Source of the DNA: JAJPKK01 sp963824905
GTDB lineage: Bacteria; Pseudomonadota; Alphaproteobacteria; Rhizobiales; Xanthobacteraceae
Reading direction: 5' to 3'
DNA length: 64,000 bases
NCBI GenBank assembly: GCA_963824905.1
Contig: CAWGRH010000007.1
Span: 1 to 64,000, forward strand
Part shown: piece after piece, positions 60,882-64,000 of the stretch
Position numbering within the stretch: position 1 is the first letter of the stretch
Layout of the letters: each line of letters begins with the position of its first letter
The notes under the pieces: model-generated
Told to the model about the DNA's origin: nothing
The model's input: the letters and a program-made list of their open reading frames with translations, nothing else
The model's database searches: none
Program-made: the position numbers and the translations under genes

Positions 60882-61859
60882 ATGCAGCGACGCCAGTTCA
60901 TCGTCGGCCTTGCGGGCGCCACCATGGGACCGCTCGCGGCCCACGGACAACAGCCCGTCCCGGTGGTCGCCTTTCTCTCCGGCGGAACTTCTGATGCCTT
61001 CGCATCCTACGCGGCCGCCTTTCGCAAGGGCCTCGCCGAGACCGCGTATACCGACGGCTGGAACGTAATGTTCGCCTACCGCTGGGCCGATGGGCAGGCC
61101 GATCGGCTTCCCGAGCTCGCTGCCGGTCTTGTCGCCGCTCGCGTCGCGGTGATCGCAACCGCGGGCGGCATGGAGGCGGCGCAGTCGGCAAGGGCCGCGA
61201 CGACGCTCCTGCCCATCGTGTTCGTCGGCAACGGCGACCCGGTCAAGGCCGGCTTGGTCAGGAGCCTCGCGCGGCCTGGCGGCAACGTCACCGGGGTCGC
61301 GGTCGCGACCAACGGTCTCGGGACGAGACGTCTCGGGCTGCTGGTGCAATTCGTTCCGCGCGCGCAGACGATCGGATTCCTCGCGAACCCGGACAATCCC
61401 GGCGCGGATGCCGAATGGCGCGACATCCAGGAAGCGGCGCGCCTGCGCGGCAAGCAGACGCTGATCGTGAAGGCGGGCAGCGCAGCCGACCTCGAGGCGG
61501 CGTTCGCGACCCTCGTCCGCCAGCGCGCGGGCGCTTTGATCGTCGCCGGCGATTCCCTTCTCGACGCCGCGCGCGAAGAGGTGGTGGCCCTCGCGGCGCG
61601 CCACGCTTTGCCCGCGATGTACCTTACGTACGAGGCCGTCGCCGCCGGCGGCCTCCTCGCGTACGGCCCCAACGTCACCGACGCCTACCGCCAGGGCGGG
61701 ATCTACTGCGGGCGGATTCTCGCCGGCGAGAAGCCTACCGAGCTGCCGGTGATGCGAGCAGACCTCTACGAGCTCGCGATCAATCTCAAGACCGCGAAGG
61801 CGCTCGGTCTCGAATTGCCGCCGGGGCTGGTGGCCATTGCCGACGAGGTGGTCGATTAG
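60882..61859 (+). CDS. ABC transporter substrate-binding protein, TrpX-like (325 aa)
   Basis: A lipoprotein/Tat-like start (MQRRQFIVGLAGATMGPLAA) followed by the ABC_sub_bind fold of YtfQ/TrpX-like receptors common in rhizobia: VVAFLSGGTSDAFASYAAAF, LPIVFVGNGDPVKAGLVRSL, and GGIYCGRILAGEKPTELPVM. It likely binds amino-acid-derived or aromatic ligands in the periplasm. No permease or ATPase is beside it; orphan copies of this receptor are frequent in the group. Confidence 0.82.
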   Translation: MQRRQFIVGLAGATMGPLAAHGQQPVPVVAFLSGGTSDAFASYAAAFRKGLAETAYTDGWNVMFAYRWADGQADRLPELAAGLVAARVAVIATAGGMEAAQSARAATTLLPIVFVGNGDPVKAGLVRSLARPGGNVTGVAVATNGLGTRRLGLLVQFVPRAQTIGFLANPDNPGADAEWRDIQEAARLRGKQTLIVKAGSAADLEAAFATLVRQRAGALIVAGDSLLDAAREEVVALAARHALPAMYLTYEAVAAGGLLAYGPNVTDAYRQGGIYCGRILAGEKPTELPVMRADLYELAINLKTAKALGLELPPGLVAIADEVVD

Positions 61860-62204
61860 TCAGGCGATTTGTCTTCGGTCATCGCGGGGGGACCTCGGTC
61901 GCCGCGCATCGGCTCACGCGCATTGCGGCCGGAACTTCGGCAGCCTGACGCGGTTTTAGACCGTGGGGTGTTCACACCAACCGTCGCCATGGCCACCCGC
62001 GATTTTGGCCGGACACTGCTGCTCTATTGCTCTGTCAGATCGGCGGCTCCTTGGATACCATAGCCTTCGGGCGATTTCGGCGCCTCCGTCGGCGCAATGA
62101 GCGACACTACCCTTATGTTTGCGCCGTTGTAGTGCGACCGCACGAGACGCGTGACTAAGGTGCATGGGCCATCGTCGGACCGCCCAACCAGCCAGGAGCA
62201 CAAC
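61860..62204. other. Gap without a supported gene
   Basis: About 345 bp between two plus-strand genes. I see no protein-like frame, RNA gene or clear hairpin. It presumably holds the promoter of the small exported protein at 62205. Confidence 0.4.
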
Positions 62205-62639
62205 ATGAAGAGCCTGACAGCAGCCGTCGCCATGACGTTCTTCTTGCCCGTAGCTGCTATCGCGCAGGACGCCATACCGGACCTCAAGGGAACGTGGCGG
62301 GGCGCCGGAAAAATTCTGCTGTTTGGCAATACCGAGCACTTGTCCGGCTCGCCGGGCACCGCGGTCATACGCGACCTCGACGTCAGCCATATCGTCCTCG
62401 GCCAGGAGGGGCACCTCCTTTGGGGCACGACGTCGTCCACGAATAACGACAGCAAAGAACCGTTCGCCTGGGCGATGTCTTCCGACAACAAAACCATCCT
62501 GGGTGCCGACACCGATGGCTACTATCGCATCACCGTCGTCTCCGCCGACAGGATCGAAAAGTGCTATGTGCAAAACAGCGCCGGGCCACGGCAGGCGATC
62601 GTGGCCACCTGCTTCATGATGAATCGGGTCAAGAACTGA
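62205..62639 (+). CDS. Exported hypothetical protein (144 aa)
   Basis: An AGGAG site precedes the ATG. Signal peptide LTAAVAMTFFLPVAAIAQ, cut near Ala-Gln. The mature part is a small beta-rich domain (IPDLKGTWRGAGKILLFGNT, then LLWGTTSSTNNDSKEPFAWA and YVQNSAGPRQAIVATCFMM), resembling exported proteins of rhizobia that begin with Gly-Thr-Trp. Function unknown. Convergent with the repeat protein at the window edge. Confidence 0.65.
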   Translation: MKSLTAAVAMTFFLPVAAIAQDAIPDLKGTWRGAGKILLFGNTEHLSGSPGTAVIRDLDVSHIVLGQEGHLLWGTTSSTNNDSKEPFAWAMSSDNKTILGADTDGYYRITVVSADRIEKCYVQNSAGPRQAIVATCFMMNRVKN

Positions 62640-62789
62640 TCGATGAGCGCAGCAGATCCCGTCGCACAGCTCCTCGGCGATCCCCGCTTCAGGGGCAAAC
62701 CGATCACGTGGGGGCTGAAGCTGCCGTGCCATTCGTTCGCGCACAGCGCTGTTCGTGATCCGCAGCAGACCTCATCAAGTCTTCGCTGC

Positions 62790-64000
62790 TTACTCGGCGT
62801 TGACAGATTGCACTGTCCAAGTGACGGGGATGTTGCCGAGGCTTCCGGTCGAGGACACCGCCGTACCGTTCATGAACCAAATCGCGGTGTTGCCGGCGGT
62901 GTCGCGCCACAACAGATCGCTCATGCCGTCGCCATTGTAATCTCCGGTTTGAACAATCGACCACATTGTCCCGATGTTGCCGAGGGCGCCGGCCTGCAAA
63001 ACCGCCGCGCCGTTCATCAGCCAGATCGCGGTATTGCCGGCGGTGTCGCGCCAGGCGATATCGGTCATGTGATCGCCGTTAAAGTCGCCGGTGCCGACCA
63101 CCGACCAGGACGTCGGAATGTTGCCGACGGCTGTGGCCGACAACACCGACGTCGACGGTGACGACCCCGCCGTCCCCGTCATGAACCAGATCGCGTAGTT
63201 GCCGCTGCCGTCGTCCCACAAAATGTCACCGTAGCCGTCGCCGTTGAAGTCGCCGGTGCCGACCACCGCGAAGGTGGTCGGTACGGTGCCGAGCGAGCCG
63301 CTAAAGAGAACCGAGGCGCCGTTCATCAGCCACACCGCGGTGTTTCCGCTGCTGTCTCGCCAGAGGATGTCGCCCTTGCCGTCGTTGTTGAAATCTGCGG
63401 TGCCGACGACGGACCATGTGGTGCCGACGTTGCCGACAGCCGCAGATGAAAACACCTGCGTTCCGATCATGAACCAGATCGAGAGATCGCCGCTGGTGTC
63501 AAGCCACAGCAGGTCGTAGGTGCCGTCGCCGTTGAAATCGCGCTGCCCGACGATCGACCAGGGGCTCGGCGCCGAGCCCGCGGTTCCGGACAGCATGACC
63601 TGGGCGCCGTTCATCAGCCAGACCGCGATGTCACCGCCCCCGTCACTCCATACGATGTCGCTGAAGCCGTCGCCGTTGAGGTCATGGGTGTCGGTTAGTT
63701 TACTGGCGGGGGGAACGAGGGATGCGGCATCGCAGGGCGTGGTCGTGCTCGTGGTACTGTTCTCCGTGTAGACGAGTGCCGGCTGCGTGCTCGACCGCGT
63801 AGTGCCGGAGGCCGGCTGTAGATAAAGATTGTTACTCTCTCCGGTATCGCCACCGAATCTGTCGAGGCAGGAGGGAGGATACGTGCTGCCGTCGCCTATG
63901 CTGAGTCGTACGACGAACGACGCCCCAGGGTTGAAGTCGACCTCGGATCCGCCGCCGTCGCCGACAATATTGTAGCTGAAGCCCGTCCAGTATGAAGCGA
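62790..64000 (-). CDS. VCBS/FG-GAP repeat protein, N-terminus outside the window
   Basis: The frame is open from the right edge of the window to 62790 (about 403 residues visible). The first ~120 residues include a Ser/Thr-rich stretch and CLDRFGGDTGESNNLYLQP. Then six repeats of about 48 residues follow, each with a Ca-binding DFNGDG-type loop and an IW-x-MNGA-x-VL segment (for example TGDFNGDGYGDILWDDGSGN). Such FG-GAP/VCBS beta-propellers are secreted and bind calcium, sugars or host surfaces. The N-terminus, with any signal peptide, and the rest of the protein are outside. Confidence 0.8.
   Translation of the reverse strand, partial: ASYWTGFSYNIVGDGGGSEVDFNPGASFVVRLSIGDGSTYPPSCLDRFGGDTGESNNLYLQPASGTTRSSTQPALVYTENSTTSTTTPCDAASLVPPASKLTDTHDLNGDGFSDIVWSDGGGDIAVWLMNGAQVMLSGTAGSAPSPWSIVGQRDFNGDGTYDLLWLDTSGDLSIWFMIGTQVFSSAAVGNVGTTWSVVGTADFNNDGKGDILWRDSSGNTAVWLMNGASVLFSGSLGTVPTTFAVVGTGDFNGDGYGDILWDDGSGNYAIWFMTGTAGSSPSTSVLSATAVGNIPTSWSVVGTGDFNGDHMTDIAWRDTAGNTAIWLMNGAAVLQAGALGNIGTMWSIVQTGDYNGDGMSDLLWRDTAGNTAIWFMNGTAVSSTGSLGNIPVTWTVQSVNAE

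Noticed and set aside
1..64000. CRISPR array
   Set aside because: No regularly spaced short repeats with unique spacers were seen; the only regular repeats are in the coding tracts at 56280 and 62800-63700 and the two-copy unit at 4803.

Overview
The window reads as a high-GC alphaproteobacterial chromosome, most likely Hyphomicrobiales and close to the Bradyrhizobium/Rhodopseudomonas group. The grounds are the gene neighbourhoods (histone-deacetylase-like gene next to xseB; dxs-tlyA-RNA methyltransferase; ribBA-like gene next to aroC; fabI with a histidine phosphatase; pdxH divergent from a CbpA-type dnaJ) and inverted intergenic repeats of the sort common in that group. Assignment is by recognition only; no search was run.

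Region 1 (1-10.9 kb) is accessory DNA. It ends in a tyrosine recombinase (9482-10867) that stops 24 bp from the 3' end of a tRNA-Gln(TTG) gene (10892-10966, minus strand), the usual layout of an integrative element. It carries small overlapping hypothetical genes, a DUF927-type ATPase, an upstream replication-type gene broken by two frameshifts, a pair of direct repeats each followed by a hairpin, and transposase scraps. The other end of the element is not in the window.

Region 2 (11.1-17.7 kb) is core metabolism: an acyl-CoA operon (FlK-like thioesterase, acyl-CoA dehydrogenase, enoyl-CoA hydratase/isomerase, SDR), a frameshifted secreted alpha/beta hydrolase, an HDAC-like deacetylase and xseB. 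Region 3 (17.9-28.8 kb) holds an NDH-2-like flavoprotein, an RND efflux pair whose adaptor is frameshifted, a membrane hydrolase translationally coupled to an ICMT-like methyltransferase, an SSS-like transporter and another secreted hydrolase. Region 4 (29.5-34.8 kb) has dxs, tlyA, an iron-sulfur RNA methyltransferase, a broken GNAT acetyltransferase and a DLH-like hydrolase. Region 5 (34.9-47.0 kb) has an amidase, an acyltransferase, VOC and DUF1194 proteins, ribBA-like, aroC, a 10-codon ORF with its own terminator and a nearby perfect palindrome, a histidine phosphatase, fabI, dnaJ-like, pdxH and an SDR. Region 6 (47.2-64 kb) has a solute-binding protein, a cysteine-dioxygenase-like cupin, a four-rhodanese protein, an acetamidase with a duplicated tail, zinc-type ABC components without an ATPase, an MmgE/PrpD protein, an SH3 protein, two cell-wall-active proteins sharing one C-terminal membrane module, two more exported proteins and the end of a VCBS/FG-GAP repeat protein that runs off the window.

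Four genes show visible frameshifts (six events, five of them one extra base), so either several genes here are decaying or the assembly has indel errors. The most interesting candidates are the repeat/hairpin pair by the DUF927 gene, the tiny lysine-rich ORF, the shared C-terminal module at 56.6-60.2 kb, the coupled membrane-lipase/ICMT pair, and the odd metal ABC locus.
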